From: Phyllobacterium phragmitis
GTDB taxonomy: Bacteria; Pseudomonadota; Alphaproteobacteria; Rhizobiales; Rhizobiaceae
Length of the DNA stretch: 64,000 nt
Reading direction: 5' to 3'
NCBI RefSeq assembly: GCF_002980495.1
Contig: NZ_PVBR01000007.1
Coordinates: forward strand, 62,001-126,000
Notes under the pieces: model-generated
Databases searched by the model: none
What the model was told of the DNA's origin: nothing
Seen by the model: only the letters and a program-made list of their open reading frames with translations
Part shown: positions 8,895-17,436 of the stretch, piece by piece
Layout of the letters: each line of letters opens with the position of its first letter
Numbering within the stretch: position 1 is the first letter of the stretch
Position numbers and translations under genes: made by a program

Positions 8895-10326
8895 TACGCT
8901 CCAGGAGGCGCCTGGGGAATGGGCGGGCGCGCAAATCCTTGAGGATGACGGGCTTGGCGCCCTGCATCGCGGCGCGGATACGTGCATCGACCTTTGCGGC
9001 GAAACCCTTGTCGAACACTTCGACATCCACCTCGAAATTCAGCCGCAGCGACCGTGGGTCGAGGTTGGACGAGCCGATATAGGCCCAGGAGCCGTCGATC
9101 ACCATCAGCTTGGAATGATTGAAATGGCCCGTCGCCCGCCAGATGCGGCAGCCATCTCGGAGGAGCTGGTCGAATTGCGCCGTCATGGCATGGTCGACCA
9201 GCGTCAGATTGTTGACGCCGGGCACGAGGATATCGACGGCGACGCCACGCCGCGACGCCGTGACCAGGGCGCTGATCAACTCGCGATCGGGGAGGAAATA
9301 GGGCGACATGATGCGGATATAATCCTTGGCGACGGAAAAGGCCCCCATCATCATGCGGTGATTGGCTTCAAGGCTTCTGTCCGGCCCGGAAGGCACGACG
9401 CGCGCCAGCACGCCGGTGCCCGGTTCGCCATCGGGCGCGACGACGGCCCAGGACTCACCTTGGAGCAACTCGCCGGTGGCGAAGCGCCAGTCCTCCAGCG
9501 CGGTATGGAACAGATCGGCGACGGCGGGACCGGAGATCCGGAAATGGGTATCGCCGGCGACGCCATCGCCGACGGTCTCGGCGGCAAAGCCCGCCCTGAT
9601 GTTCATGCCGCCGGTGAAGGCCACCCCTCCATCGATGATGAGGATCTTGCGGTGGGTGCGCAGATTGGCGTAGGGCAATCTCAAGCCCATGATGATATTG
9701 CCGTTGAAGACATCGACCGGCACGCCGCCCTTCTGGAGATAGCCGACGATGCTGGGGATCGAATAGCGTGCGCCGACGGCATCGATCAGCACGCGGACCT
9801 GGACGCCGCGCTTGACCGCATCCACCAGCGCATCGGCAAAGCGGATGCCGATGACGTCCTTGTCGAAAATATAGGTTTCGAGAAGGATGCTGCGCCTGGC
9901 ATCCTTGATGGCGGCGAGCATGGCGGCATAGGCCTCGTCGCCGGTTTCCAGCATATCGATGCTGTTGCCGGAGGTCAGCTTGCAGCGGCTGACGCGATCG
10001 CCCAATATCTTCATGGCTGCGAAGGCGCCGCCGAAATCGCGCTCCACGACATCGCCGGTCACGTCATATTCGGCGAGATGATGCCGCTCGACCTCCGTCA
10101 TGCCGGCGCGCTGCATGCTCAGCGTCGAACGGCGGATGAGATTGATGCCCGCGATCGCATAGATCAGCGTGCCGATGATCGGCGACAGCACGATGACGCC
10201 GACCCAGCCGATCGCCGAGCGGACCTCCTCCTTGGTCATCGTCGCGTGGATGGCGGCGACGGTGCCCATGATGATCGAGAGGACCGCGAGGACCTGAGCC
10301 CAATGGGTGGAAATGGTTTCAAGCAT
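8866..10326 (-). CDS. cls: Cardiolipin synthase (phospholipase D family)
   Basis: Makes cardiolipin from two phosphatidylglycerols (or PG plus another donor) at the inner membrane. The 486 residues begin with two membrane helices (about 8-28 and 38-60), as in bacterial ClsA. They continue with two HKD motifs: His225, Lys227, Asp232 in THRKILIIDG and His404, Lys406, Asp411 in HSKLMVIDGSWAYIGSSN. Length and domain order match the family. ATG at 10326. It is convergent with the EEP gene and divergent from the HdeD-like gene, with 157 bp between the two starts. Confidence 0.92.
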   Translation of the reverse strand: MLETISTHWAQVLAVLSIIMGTVAAIHATMTKEEVRSAIGWVGVIVLSPIIGTLIYAIAGINLIRRSTLSMQRAGMTEVERHHLAEYDVTGDVVERDFGGAFAAMKILGDRVSRCKLTSGNSIDMLETGDEAYAAMLAAIKDARRSILLETYIFDKDVIGIRFADALVDAVKRGVQVRVLIDAVGARYSIPSIVGYLQKGGVPVDVFNGNIIMGLRLPYANLRTHRKILIIDGGVAFTGGMNIRAGFAAETVGDGVAGDTHFRISGPAVADLFHTALEDWRFATGELLQGESWAVVAPDGEPGTGVLARVVPSGPDRSLEANHRMMMGAFSVAKDYIRIMSPYFLPDRELISALVTASRRGVAVDILVPGVNNLTLVDHAMTAQFDQLLRDGCRIWRATGHFNHSKLMVIDGSWAYIGSSNLDPRSLRLNFEVDVEVFDKGFAAKVDARIRAAMQGAKPVILKDLRARPFPRRLLERIIWLGSPYL

Positions 10327-10483
10327 GACAACCCGACTTTATCCGCGAAATCAATGGCTTTGGAAAGAGCATGAGGGGACCCACAATGGCGGAGCGGCGA
10401 AAGGACGGTTTGCCCCATCTCTGGTATCCACCGGAAAACACATGTATACTGCGAATACTTTAAGATTTTTCAGGAGAAACAAG

Positions 10484-11098
10484 ATGGCGACAGCACCGCA
10501 GCAGATTTCGCAGGTAAAAATTCCAGCAGAACTGAGAAGCAAATGGGGCTGGTTCGTCGGGATCGGGGTCTTGCTGCTCATCCTCGGCGGGATCGCGCTC
10601 GGCAATCTCTTCATCGCCACCGTCGCTTCGGTTTATTTCATCGGCATGCTGATGCTGATCGGCGGCATCATCGAGATCATCCATGCCTTCGGCGTCAAGG
10701 ACTGGAAGAGCTTCCTGTTCTGGGCGCTGAGCGGGCTGCTCTATGCCGCCGCCGGCGTCGTCGCCTTCATCAATCCGATTCTCGCCTCTGCGGTCCTGAC
10801 CTTCCTGCTCGCCGCGGCCCTGATCGCCACCGGTCTCCTGCGCGCCTGGAGCGGTGTCCAGAGCAAGCCCGCAAAGGGCTGGGGCTGGCTCGTCGCGGCG
10901 GGCGTGCTGACGGCGCTGGCAGGCATCGTCATCGCGCTCGGCTGGCCGGTCAACAGCCTGTGGATCCTTGGTGCGTTCCTCGCCATCGATCTGATCTTCC
11001 AGGGCTGGGCGTTCATCGCCTTCGGCCTCGGCATCAAAACAGCGGGCGGAACGGTTCCCTCAAAACCCGCAAAGACGGGTCCAGCAAAGGCGAGCTGA
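10484..11098 (+). CDS. HdeD-family acid-resistance membrane protein
   Basis: A 204-residue membrane protein with about six hydrophobic helices arranged as pairs, the pattern of the HdeD/DUF308 family. Glycine-rich helices such as GWFVGIGVLLLILGGIALG and the motif LMLIGGIIEIIHAF are typical. The N-terminal ~25 residues and the Lys/Pro-rich tail face the cytoplasm by charge. ATG 10484 is preceded by CAGGAGAAACAAG; the longer frame from 10307 has no ribosome site. In enterics HdeD works in acid resistance at high cell density; in this group the role is unproven. It is divergent from cls and 121 bp upstream of prfC. Confidence 0.85.
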   Translation: MATAPQQISQVKIPAELRSKWGWFVGIGVLLLILGGIALGNLFIATVASVYFIGMLMLIGGIIEIIHAFGVKDWKSFLFWALSGLLYAAAGVVAFINPILASAVLTFLLAAALIATGLLRAWSGVQSKPAKGWGWLVAAGVLTALAGIVIALGWPVNSLWILGAFLAIDLIFQGWAFIAFGLGIKTAGGTVPSKPAKTGPAKAS

Positions 11099-11219
11099 GC
11101 GACAGGCGAGAGCAGGTCGGGGCTGTGGCATGCAATTGATAGTCGACGGAAGGGTCGCGGGCTGGTAGAAGCCCGCAATCCTGATATTTTTCGACCCGAC
11201 ACCCGAAACGAGCCCTTCC

Positions 11220-12803
11220 ATGCCCGCAGCCGACCATCCCGTTTCCAGACGCCGCACCTTCGCGATCATCGCGCACCCGGACGCCGGCAAGACGACGCTG
11301 ACGGAGAAGCTGCTTTTGTTCGGCGGCGCGATCCAGCTTGCCGGCGAGGTGAAGGCCAAGAAGGACCGCATCCAGACGCGTTCGGACTGGATGAAGATCG
11401 AGCGCGAGCGCGGCATCTCGGTCGTCACCTCGGTGATGACGTTCGAATACAAGGACCATATCTTCAACCTGCTCGATACGCCCGGCCACGAGGATTTCGC
11501 CGACGATACCTATCGCACGCTGACGGCCGTCGACAGCGCGGTCATGGTCATCGATGCGGCCAAGGGCATCGAGCCGCGCACGCTGAAGCTCTTCGAAGTC
11601 TGCCGGATGCGCGACATTCCGATCGTCACCTTCATCAACAAGATGGACCGCGAAGCCCGCGACCCGCTCGAAATCCTCGACGAGATCGAGGAGAAGCTGG
11701 CGCTCGATACGGCACCCATCACCTGGCCGATCGGCTCCGGCAAAAGCTTTGCCGGGACTTACGACCTCCACAACAATACCCTGCGCCAGAAGGATTCCGA
11801 GGAGCAGCCGACCAAGGTCGGCGGCCCTGAGGAAGCGGCGAAACTACTGCCTGAAAACGAGCGCCAGGCGTGGATCGACAGCGCTGAACTGGCGCAAGGC
11901 GTCTGCCGTCCCTTCGACCTGGAGTCCTTCCGCGAGGGGCACATGACGCCGGTCTATTTCGGCTCGGCGCTGAAAAATTACGGCGTGCGCGACCTGATCG
12001 AAGCCTTCTGCGATTTCGGGCCGAGCCCGCGCGCGCAGGATGCCGATACGCGCAGGGTGGAGGCGACGGAGGAGCGGATGACCGGCTTCGTCTTCAAGAT
12101 CCAGGCCAATATGGACCCCAACCATCGCGACCGCATCGCCTTCCTGCGCGTCTGCTCGGGCAAGCTTTCGCGCGGCATGAAGGCGAAGCTGGTGCGTACC
12201 GGCAAGCCGATGAGCCTTTCGGCGCCGCAATTCTTCTTCGCCCGCAGCCGCCAGATCGCCGACGAGGCATTCGCCGGCGACGTGGTGGGCATACCCAACC
12301 ACGGCACGCTGCGGATCGGCGACACGCTGACCGAGGGTGAGGATATTCTCTTCCGCGGCGTGCCGAATTTTGCCCCCGAAATCCTGCGCCGCGTGCGCCT
12401 CGATGATGCGATGAAGGCGAAGAAACTGAAGGAAGCCCTGCAGCAGATGGCCGAGGAAGGCGTGGTGCAGCTGTTCCTGCCCGATGACGGTTCGCCAGCC
12501 ATCGTCGGCGTCGTCGGCGCGCTGCAGATCGACGTTTTGACCGAGCGGCTGAGGGTCGAATATACGCTGCCGGTCGGCTTCGAACAGGCGCGCTTTTCAA
12601 TCTGCCGCTGGATATCGGCGGACGACCCGGCAGAACTCGCCCGCTTCATCGCGTCGCATCGCGCCGACATCGCCCACGATCTCGACGGCGATCCGGTGTT
12701 CCTGGCGCAGAACGGTTTCTCGCTCAATTACGAGGCCGAGCGCTGGAAGGCAATCCGTTTCGCCACCATCAAGGATTACCAGGTGCGCGACAAGGCGGCG
12801 TGA
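11220..12803 (+). CDS. prfC: Peptide chain release factor 3
   Basis: GTPase that recycles RF1/RF2 from the ribosome after peptide release. The 527 residues match RF3 (E. coli 529). G1 AHPDAGKTTLTEKL, switch I ERGISVVTS, G3 DTPGHEDF and G4 NKMD are intact, followed by the domain II/III region with FKIQANMDPNHRDR and the C-terminal GALQIDVL. The ATG at 11220 gives the short tail MPAADHPVSRRRTFAIIAH, normal for the family. It stands alone on the plus strand between an HdeD-like gene and a decayed sigma-factor gene. Confidence 0.96.
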   Translation: MPAADHPVSRRRTFAIIAHPDAGKTTLTEKLLLFGGAIQLAGEVKAKKDRIQTRSDWMKIERERGISVVTSVMTFEYKDHIFNLLDTPGHEDFADDTYRTLTAVDSAVMVIDAAKGIEPRTLKLFEVCRMRDIPIVTFINKMDREARDPLEILDEIEEKLALDTAPITWPIGSGKSFAGTYDLHNNTLRQKDSEEQPTKVGGPEEAAKLLPENERQAWIDSAELAQGVCRPFDLESFREGHMTPVYFGSALKNYGVRDLIEAFCDFGPSPRAQDADTRRVEATEERMTGFVFKIQANMDPNHRDRIAFLRVCSGKLSRGMKAKLVRTGKPMSLSAPQFFFARSRQIADEAFAGDVVGIPNHGTLRIGDTLTEGEDILFRGVPNFAPEILRRVRLDDAMKAKKLKEALQQMAEEGVVQLFLPDDGSPAIVGVVGALQIDVLTERLRVEYTLPVGFEQARFSICRWISADDPAELARFIASHRADIAHDLDGDPVFLAQNGFSLNYEAERWKAIRFATIKDYQVRDKAA

Positions 12804-12835
12804 TTTGCTTCTGGGCCAGGTCATTTCTGCATTGC

Positions 12836-13222
12836 GGTGCAATGGAGATGGCGAGGCCCAGAAGAAAGCTTCCGCGATCTTCAGGCAGTGGATAGCGCGA
12901 GCGGCTCTCATGCACATGATCGCGCGCGGCTGGCGAGCTGGCGGCAGGAGGCCGGGTCGCGATCCGGAATGCGCGCCACCTCCTCGAAATTCACATCGAA
13001 CACATCATGCAGAAGAAAGGCCGTGCGCTCCAATGGCGAAAGGCGCTCCAGCACCATCATCAGCGTCAAGGTGAGATCGTCGTCCTCGTCCTCCACCGGC
13101 TCGGGCAGCCATGTGCCGGGATAGATTTCCCGGTGCACGCGCGCTGACTTGATATGATCGAGGCAAAGCCGCGTGACGATGCGGGCGAGCAATCTCCCGC
13201 TTCGATCCGATGGCGCTTTGTT
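12836..13222 (-). pseudogene. Remnant of an ECF sigma factor gene (SigJ/ECF41-like)
   Basis: Minus-strand translation from 13222 reads GRLLARIVTRLCLDHIKSAR, then LPEPVEDEDDDL and LERLSPLERTAFLLHDVFD with FEEVARI and CRQLASRAR. These are region 2-4 signatures of a large ECF sigma factor with helix-turn-helix region 4. The frame stops at about 12908, but one frame over the text continues as RDHVHESRSRYPLPEDRG, which is how such sigma factors continue towards their SnoaL-like C-terminal domain. So there is a frameshift near 12915. The N-terminal region 2.1-2.2 is missing (a stop precedes the remnant) and so is the C-terminal domain. It is not functional as read. Confidence 0.75.
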
Positions 13223-13261
13223 CTATGATCGGATAAAATTCCAGCGAACAGGAGAGTTGCC

Positions 13262-13921
13262 ATGGGCCTTCGTATCAATGACACAGCACCGGATTTCACC
13301 GCCGAGACGACACAGGGCGAAATCCGCTTCCACGACTGGATCGGCAACGGCTATGCCGTGCTCTTCAGCCATCCCAAGAACTTTACCCCGGTCTGCACCA
13401 CCGAACTCGGCTATATGGCCGGCCTTGCTCCGGAATTCACCAAGCGTAATGCGAAGATCATCGGCATTTCGATAGATCCGGTGGAAAGCCACGCCAAATG
13501 GAAAGCCGACATCAAGACTGCGACCGGCCATGACGTCGATTATCCGCTGATCGGCGACAGGGAGCTGAAGATCGCCAAGCTCTATGACATGCTGCCGGCA
13601 GAGGCGGGCGATACCTCTGAAGGCCGCACGCCCGCCGACAATGCCACGGTGCGGACGGTCTTCATCATCGGCCCGGACAAGAAGGTGAAGCTGACCATCA
13701 GCTACCCGATGACGACGGGCCGAAATTTCGACGAGATCCTGCGCGCCATCGACTCGATCCAGTTGACGGCGAAGCATCAGGTGGCGACCCCAGCGCAATG
13801 GAAGCAAGGCGAGGACGTCATCGTCACCGCCGCCGTTTCCGACGAGGACGCGGAAAAGCGCTTCGGCGGCTTCGAGCGGGTGCTGCCCTACCTGCGCAAG
13901 ACCAGACAGCCCGCCGGGTAG
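13262..13921 (+). CDS. 1-Cys peroxiredoxin (Prx6 type)
   Basis: Reduces hydrogen peroxide and organic or lipid hydroperoxides in the cytoplasm. The 219 residues consist of an AhpC/TSA thioredoxin-like core with the peroxidatic motif PKNFTPVCTTE (Thr42, Cys45) and a C-terminal 1-Cys Prx domain ending GFERVLPYLRKT. No resolving Cys is apparent, which fits the Prx6 group. ATG 13262 follows AACAGGAGAGTTGCC. It is divergent from the ECF sigma remnant, about 40 bp away, so the lost sigma factor may once have regulated it; that is inference. Confidence 0.92.
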   Translation: MGLRINDTAPDFTAETTQGEIRFHDWIGNGYAVLFSHPKNFTPVCTTELGYMAGLAPEFTKRNAKIIGISIDPVESHAKWKADIKTATGHDVDYPLIGDRELKIAKLYDMLPAEAGDTSEGRTPADNATVRTVFIIGPDKKVKLTISYPMTTGRNFDEILRAIDSIQLTAKHQVATPAQWKQGEDVIVTAAVSDEDAEKRFGGFERVLPYLRKTRQPAG

Positions 13922-14023
13922 ACGGATTGCCCGCCCGGTCGTGTCAGGCGGCAGAGTGGGGACGACCGAGTGGGCAACGGGGCTGCCTGATGCCGGCTAG
14001 ACAAGCAGATGCCGCCACCTCTG

Positions 14024-14050
14024 GAGCGGTTCCTGTTTTGATGGAATCGC
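14024..14050. repeat. Short box GAGCGGTTCCTGTTTTNATGGAATCGC
   Basis: A 27-bp box next to a family A palindrome. The same box, in either orientation, lies at 19469-19492, 29727-29752, 54132-54157, 60669-60694 and, by itself, at 44351-44377. It appears to be a mobile or recombinogenic companion of the larger repeats. Confidence 0.6.
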
Positions 14051-14116
14051 TTGGCTTTGAGCGATCATTGCCGAAGAACCGGGTTATTCCGGCAGACGGC
14101 GAGGTTGAGCTTCGTC

Positions 14117-14278
14117 ACACCCCCCTCTGGCCTGCCGGCCATCTCCCCCACAAGGGTGGAGATTGGGCTTTGATTTCCGCTTTCGCTAATCGTCAACGCA
14201 GCAGGTGATATGCCGTCATCAATGATAGCCAATCTCCACCCTTGTGGGGGAGATGGCCGGCAGGCCAGAGGGGGGTGA
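14117..14278. repeat. Palindromic intergenic repeat, family A (copy 1)
   Basis: About 160 bp with arms CCCCCTCTGGCCTGCCGGCC + ATCTCCCCCACAAGGGTGGA and their reverse complement, and a variable ~65-bp centre. Five further full copies are at 17437, 29563, 30988, 53967 and 60501. It fills most of the 399-bp gap between the peroxiredoxin and the end of coaBC; I see no gene in that gap. ORFs read through it are low-complexity artefacts. Confidence 0.85.
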
Positions 14279-14320
14279 AAACGTGGCATATGCAGGGCCA
14301 CCTGTTCGTCTTTCATCGGC

Positions 14321-15751
14321 TCATGTCGCGATGGTCTCAAGCGCCTCGGCGATCTTTTGCGCGAGACGCGCCGCTACCTCTTCCTTGGTCAAGTCGGGCC
14401 ATTCCTCGACATTCAGCTTCGAGACGATGCGCACCGTGTTGCGGTCGCCGCCCATGACGCCGCTTGTCTGCGACACGTCATTGGCGACGATCCAGTCCGC
14501 GCCCTTCTTCTCGAGCTTCAGTTGAGCATTGGCGAGAAGGTCCTGGGTTTCCGCGGCAAAGCCGACGACAAGGCGCGGGCGCTCGGCATGATGGCCAATG
14601 CCGGCGAGAATGTCGGGGTTTTCCACCATCTGCAGCGCCGGGGGCGCGCCGCCCGGCCGTTTCTTGATCTTCTGCCCCGCTTCACTCTCGGCGCGCCAAT
14701 CGGCGACGGCGGCGACCATGACCGCCGCATCGGCCGGCAGCAATTGCTCGACCGCATCCTTCATCTCGCGCGCCGTTTCCACGTGGATGACCGATACGCC
14801 TTGCGGATCGGGTATCGATACCGGGCCGGAAACGAGGCGCACGGTGGCGCCGAGCCGCGCAAGGGCTGCCGCGATGGCATGGCCCTGCTTGCCCGACGAG
14901 CGGTTGGCGATATAGCGTACGGGGTCGATCGGCTCGACGGTCGGACCTGAAGTCACGATAATTGCTTTGCCGGCTAACGGAAGATAAGCCGGCTTAAAGA
15001 AAGCTTCGATGGCGGCGGCGATTTCGAGCGGTTCCGCCATGCGGCCAGTGCCCGCCTCGCCGCTTTCCGCCATCTCGCCGCGACTGGGACCGATGAAACG
15101 AATGCCATCCTGCAACAGCGTGGCGTGATTGCGCCGCGTCGCCGGGTGGTTCCACATCAGCGGGTTCATGGCAGGGGCGACAAGCACCGGCGCTGTGGTG
15201 GCGAGAAGCACAGCGGAGGCCAGATCATCGGCAAGGCCATTGGCCATTTTCGCCATCAGATCGGCGGTGGCAGGCGCGACTACGATCAAATCCACCTCGC
15301 GCGACAGCCTGATATGACCGACATCCTGCTCGTCCTCGCGGGAGAAGAGATCGGTAAAGACATGATCGGCGGCAAGCGCGCCGACGGCAAGCGGCGTGAC
15401 GAATTGCTGCGCCGCTTTGGTCATGACAGGGCGCACGCAAGCGCCACGCTCGCGCAGGCGGCGGATGAGATCGAGAGACTTATAGGCAGCGATGCCGCCG
15501 CCGATGATGAGCAACAGGCGCTTTCCCGCCAGCGTTCCGCCGGAGAGATGCCCCTCACCCTTACCCTCTCCCCGCAAGCGGGGCGAGGGGGGCATAGAAA
15601 TTGTCGCCTCTTCCTTCTCCCCGCTTGGGCGCTCGGTGTGGCTCAACAGAACCCGAGCCTCCTCCTCCATCGAGCGGCCATTGCGGGCGGCACGCAGGCG
15701 CAGCCGCTCCTTTACCTCATCATCGAGATTGCGGATGGTGATGCTGGCCAT
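14321..15751 (-). CDS. coaBC: CoaBC (phosphopantothenoylcysteine decarboxylase / phosphopantothenate-cysteine ligase) with an N-terminal FitA-type RHH domain
   Basis: Bifunctional enzyme of coenzyme A synthesis. CoaC part (about 77-250): LLLIIGGGIAAYKSLDLIRR, VVAPATADLMAKMANGLADD, APAMNPLMW. CoaB part (about 265-476): SGPTVEPIDPVRYIANRSSG, KIKKRPGGAPPALQMVENPD. The unusual part is the N-terminus. Residues 1-37 (MASITIRNLDDEVKERLRLR onward, RSMEEEARVLL) are a FitA/Arc-like ribbon-helix-helix DNA-binding domain, and residues about 38-68 are the translation of a palindromic repeat (SMPPSPRLRGEGKGEG). No ATG, GTG or TTG lies in frame between the repeat and the CoaC core, so the fusion appears real. 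ATG 15751 has AGGAGG about 11 bp upstream. It is 68 bp from the ubiB stop. Product identity is firm; whether the RHH domain binds DNA is open. Confidence 0.92.
   Translation of the reverse strand: MASITIRNLDDEVKERLRLRAARNGRSMEEEARVLLSHTERPSGEKEEATISMPPSPRLRGEGKGEGHLSGGTLAGKRLLLIIGGGIAAYKSLDLIRRLRERGACVRPVMTKAAQQFVTPLAVGALAADHVFTDLFSREDEQDVGHIRLSREVDLIVVAPATADLMAKMANGLADDLASAVLLATTAPVLVAPAMNPLMWNHPATRRNHATLLQDGIRFIGPSRGEMAESGEAGTGRMAEPLEIAAAIEAFFKPAYLPLAGKAIIVTSGPTVEPIDPVRYIANRSSGKQGHAIAAALARLGATVRLVSGPVSIPDPQGVSVIHVETAREMKDAVEQLLPADAAVMVAAVADWRAESEAGQKIKKRPGGAPPALQMVENPDILAGIGHHAERPRLVVGFAAETQDLLANAQLKLEKKGADWIVANDVSQTSGVMGGDRNTVRIVSKLNVEEWPDLTKEEVAARLAQKIAEALETIAT
15549..15630. repeat. Repeat inserted within the coaBC reading frame (family B-like)
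   Basis: Palindromic core CCCTCTCCCCGCAAGCGGGG at 15564-15583 and a further CTTCTCCCCGCTTGGGCG around 15613-15630. The unit is read in frame in coaBC (about residues 40-68), giving a Pro/Arg/Gly/Glu-rich linker between the RHH and CoaC domains. It resembles the intergenic family B element at 19291-19460, which also carries CTTCTCCC...AAGGGGAGAAG arms. Confidence 0.75.
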
Positions 15752-15753
15752 TT

Positions 15754-15804
15754 GATTGCAATCCTCCTGAAAGAACGCTGCATAAGCGCAATCATTGCAA
15801 TCAT
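15754..15804 (-). promoter_or_regulatory. Pair of ATTGCAAT palindromes upstream of coaBC
   Basis: GATTGCAATC, a perfect 10-bp palindrome, lies at 15754-15763 between the ribosome site and the ATG. A second ATTGCAAT (15794-15801) lies about 35 bp upstream inside a tandem minus-strand TGATTGCAATGATTGCG. Ribbon-helix-helix antitoxins such as FitA bind short palindromes in their own promoter, so these are candidate autoregulatory sites. This is inference from pattern and context. Confidence 0.4.
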
Positions 15805-15819
15805 ATTAGGCCAGTTTCC

Positions 15820-17397
15820 CTATAAATGAAAGCCAAAAGCCACCCCAACGACGGCGAGTGCAATCAGTGCGAGAGCGATCCGGCCCCAGCGCGAGCCGCG
15901 CGCTGCCGCCCTGCCGATGGCCTCCGACGTTTCGAGCTCGAAGCGCAGGCCGCTTTCAGCCATCCGGTCGAGCTCGTAGGAAATCCGCTCGAAACGCTTG
16001 GCAAGGTCAGGTGTCTGGCGCAGCAGATGTACGAGCGCAAAGCCGCTGTCGCGCGCATCGGCCACGATCCCGGACGGTCCGAGGTTGTCCCTGATCCAGT
16101 CGCCCACCACCGGCTCGGCCGCCTTCCACATGTTGAAATGCGGATCGAGCGTGCGAGACACGCCCTCGACCACCACCATGGTCTTTTGCAGGAGCAGCAG
16201 TTCCGGCCGCGTCTGCATATCGAAGAGCTCGGTCACCTCGAAAAGCAGGGTCAGGAGCTTGGCCATGGAAATGGTTTCGGCCGACTGGCCGTGAATCGGC
16301 TCGCCGATGGCCCGGATCGCCTGGGCGAAACTCGCGACATCGTGACGGTGCGGTACATAGCCGGCTTCGAAATGCACTTCGGCGACGCGGCGATAGTCGC
16401 GCGTGATGAAGCCATAGAGGATTTCGGCGAGGAAGCGGCGCTCCTTCTTGCCGAGGCGGCCGGTAATGCCGAAATCGACGGCAACGATGATGCCCTGCGG
16501 ATCGACGAAAAGATTGCCCGGATGCATGTCGGCATGGAAGAAGCCGTCGCGCAACGTCTGGCGCAGAAAGGACTGGATGAGCGTTTCGGCGAGCTTCACC
16601 AGATCGTAGCCGGCGGCACGCAGGCCTTCCACATCCGACATCTTGACGCCGTCGATCCATTCGAGGGTCAGCACGTCGCGGCCGGTGCGCTCCCAATCCA
16701 CCGTCGGGACGCGGAAGCCGGCATCATCCTTGATATTCTCGGCGATTTCCGAAAGGGCGGCCGCTTCGAGCCGCAGATCCATCTCGATGCGCGTCGTCTG
16801 GGCGAGCGTTTCGGCGACCTGCACCGGGCGCAGACGTCGTGCCGCCGGCATATAGCGCTCCTGCAGCCGCGCCAGCATGAAAAAGCTTTCCAGATCGCGG
16901 GCGAAGCGCGGGCGAACCCCCGGTCGAATCACCTTGACCGCGACCTTGTGCGGCACACCGTCGCGCATGACTTCCGCCGGATGGACCTGGGCGATGGAGG
17001 CAGCCGCGATCGGCATGCCGAAGCTGACATAGAGATCGCCGATCGGGCGGCCGAGCGATCCTTCCACCGCCTTGATCGCGGCACCTTGAGGAAAATGGTC
17101 GAGCTTGTCCTGCAACAGCGCCAGATCGAGCGCCACGTCACGCCCGACAATATCGGGGCGCGTGGCCAGGAACTGGCCGAGCTTGACATAGGACGGGCCG
17201 AGCCGGTTCATCGCGCGCGACATGCGCTCGGAGCGTTTGGTCGAGCGGACGCGGCGGCGCGCCAAAAGGCCGGCGATGCGGTGGCCGAAGGCGGGCAGCC
17301 CCGTCAACCCCTCGGCGGGCAGTGCGGTGATGACGCCCTCGCGCGTCATGATCCACCCGGCATGGATCAGCCGGAAGGCGGCGGCGAGACTGCTCAT
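15820..17397 (-). CDS. ubiB: UbiB family ABC1 kinase-like protein, ubiquinone synthesis
   Basis: Atypical kinase/ATPase required for ubiquinone synthesis at the inner membrane. The 525 residues carry the ABC1 family signatures: KxGQ motif YVKLGQFLATRPD, Ala-rich loop AAASIAQVHPAEV, catalytic HADMHPGNLF and metal-binding DFGITG. Two hydrophobic stretches near the C-terminus (the last ~25 residues) form the membrane anchor. The start is ATG 17397 (MSSLAAAFRLIHAG); the longer frame to 17469 only reads into the adjacent palindromic repeat. It follows ubiE on the same strand, separated by about 230 bp that hold a family A repeat. The two genes are a conserved pair in alphaproteobacteria. Confidence 0.95.
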   Translation of the reverse strand: MSSLAAAFRLIHAGWIMTREGVITALPAEGLTGLPAFGHRIAGLLARRRVRSTKRSERMSRAMNRLGPSYVKLGQFLATRPDIVGRDVALDLALLQDKLDHFPQGAAIKAVEGSLGRPIGDLYVSFGMPIAAASIAQVHPAEVMRDGVPHKVAVKVIRPGVRPRFARDLESFFMLARLQERYMPAARRLRPVQVAETLAQTTRIEMDLRLEAAALSEIAENIKDDAGFRVPTVDWERTGRDVLTLEWIDGVKMSDVEGLRAAGYDLVKLAETLIQSFLRQTLRDGFFHADMHPGNLFVDPQGIIVAVDFGITGRLGKKERRFLAEILYGFITRDYRRVAEVHFEAGYVPHRHDVASFAQAIRAIGEPIHGQSAETISMAKLLTLLFEVTELFDMQTRPELLLLQKTMVVVEGVSRTLDPHFNMWKAAEPVVGDWIRDNLGPSGIVADARDSGFALVHLLRQTPDLAKRFERISYELDRMAESGLRFELETSEAIGRAAARGSRWGRIALALIALAVVGVAFGFHL

Positions 17398-17436
17398 GCA
17401 ATGATACTCATGCTTGGTAGGCTGGCGGGCGGCAAT

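Noticed and set aside
8895-10374. Long plus-strand open frame (419 codons) opposite cls
   Set aside because: Shadow of cls with Asp/His/Gly-rich text, no motif, and the cls HKD motifs are intact on the other strand.
14117-14278. Possible CRISPR array made of the CCCCTCTGGCCTGCCGG units
   Set aside because: There are only two arms per site, inverted rather than direct, with one central segment; no cas genes are present.
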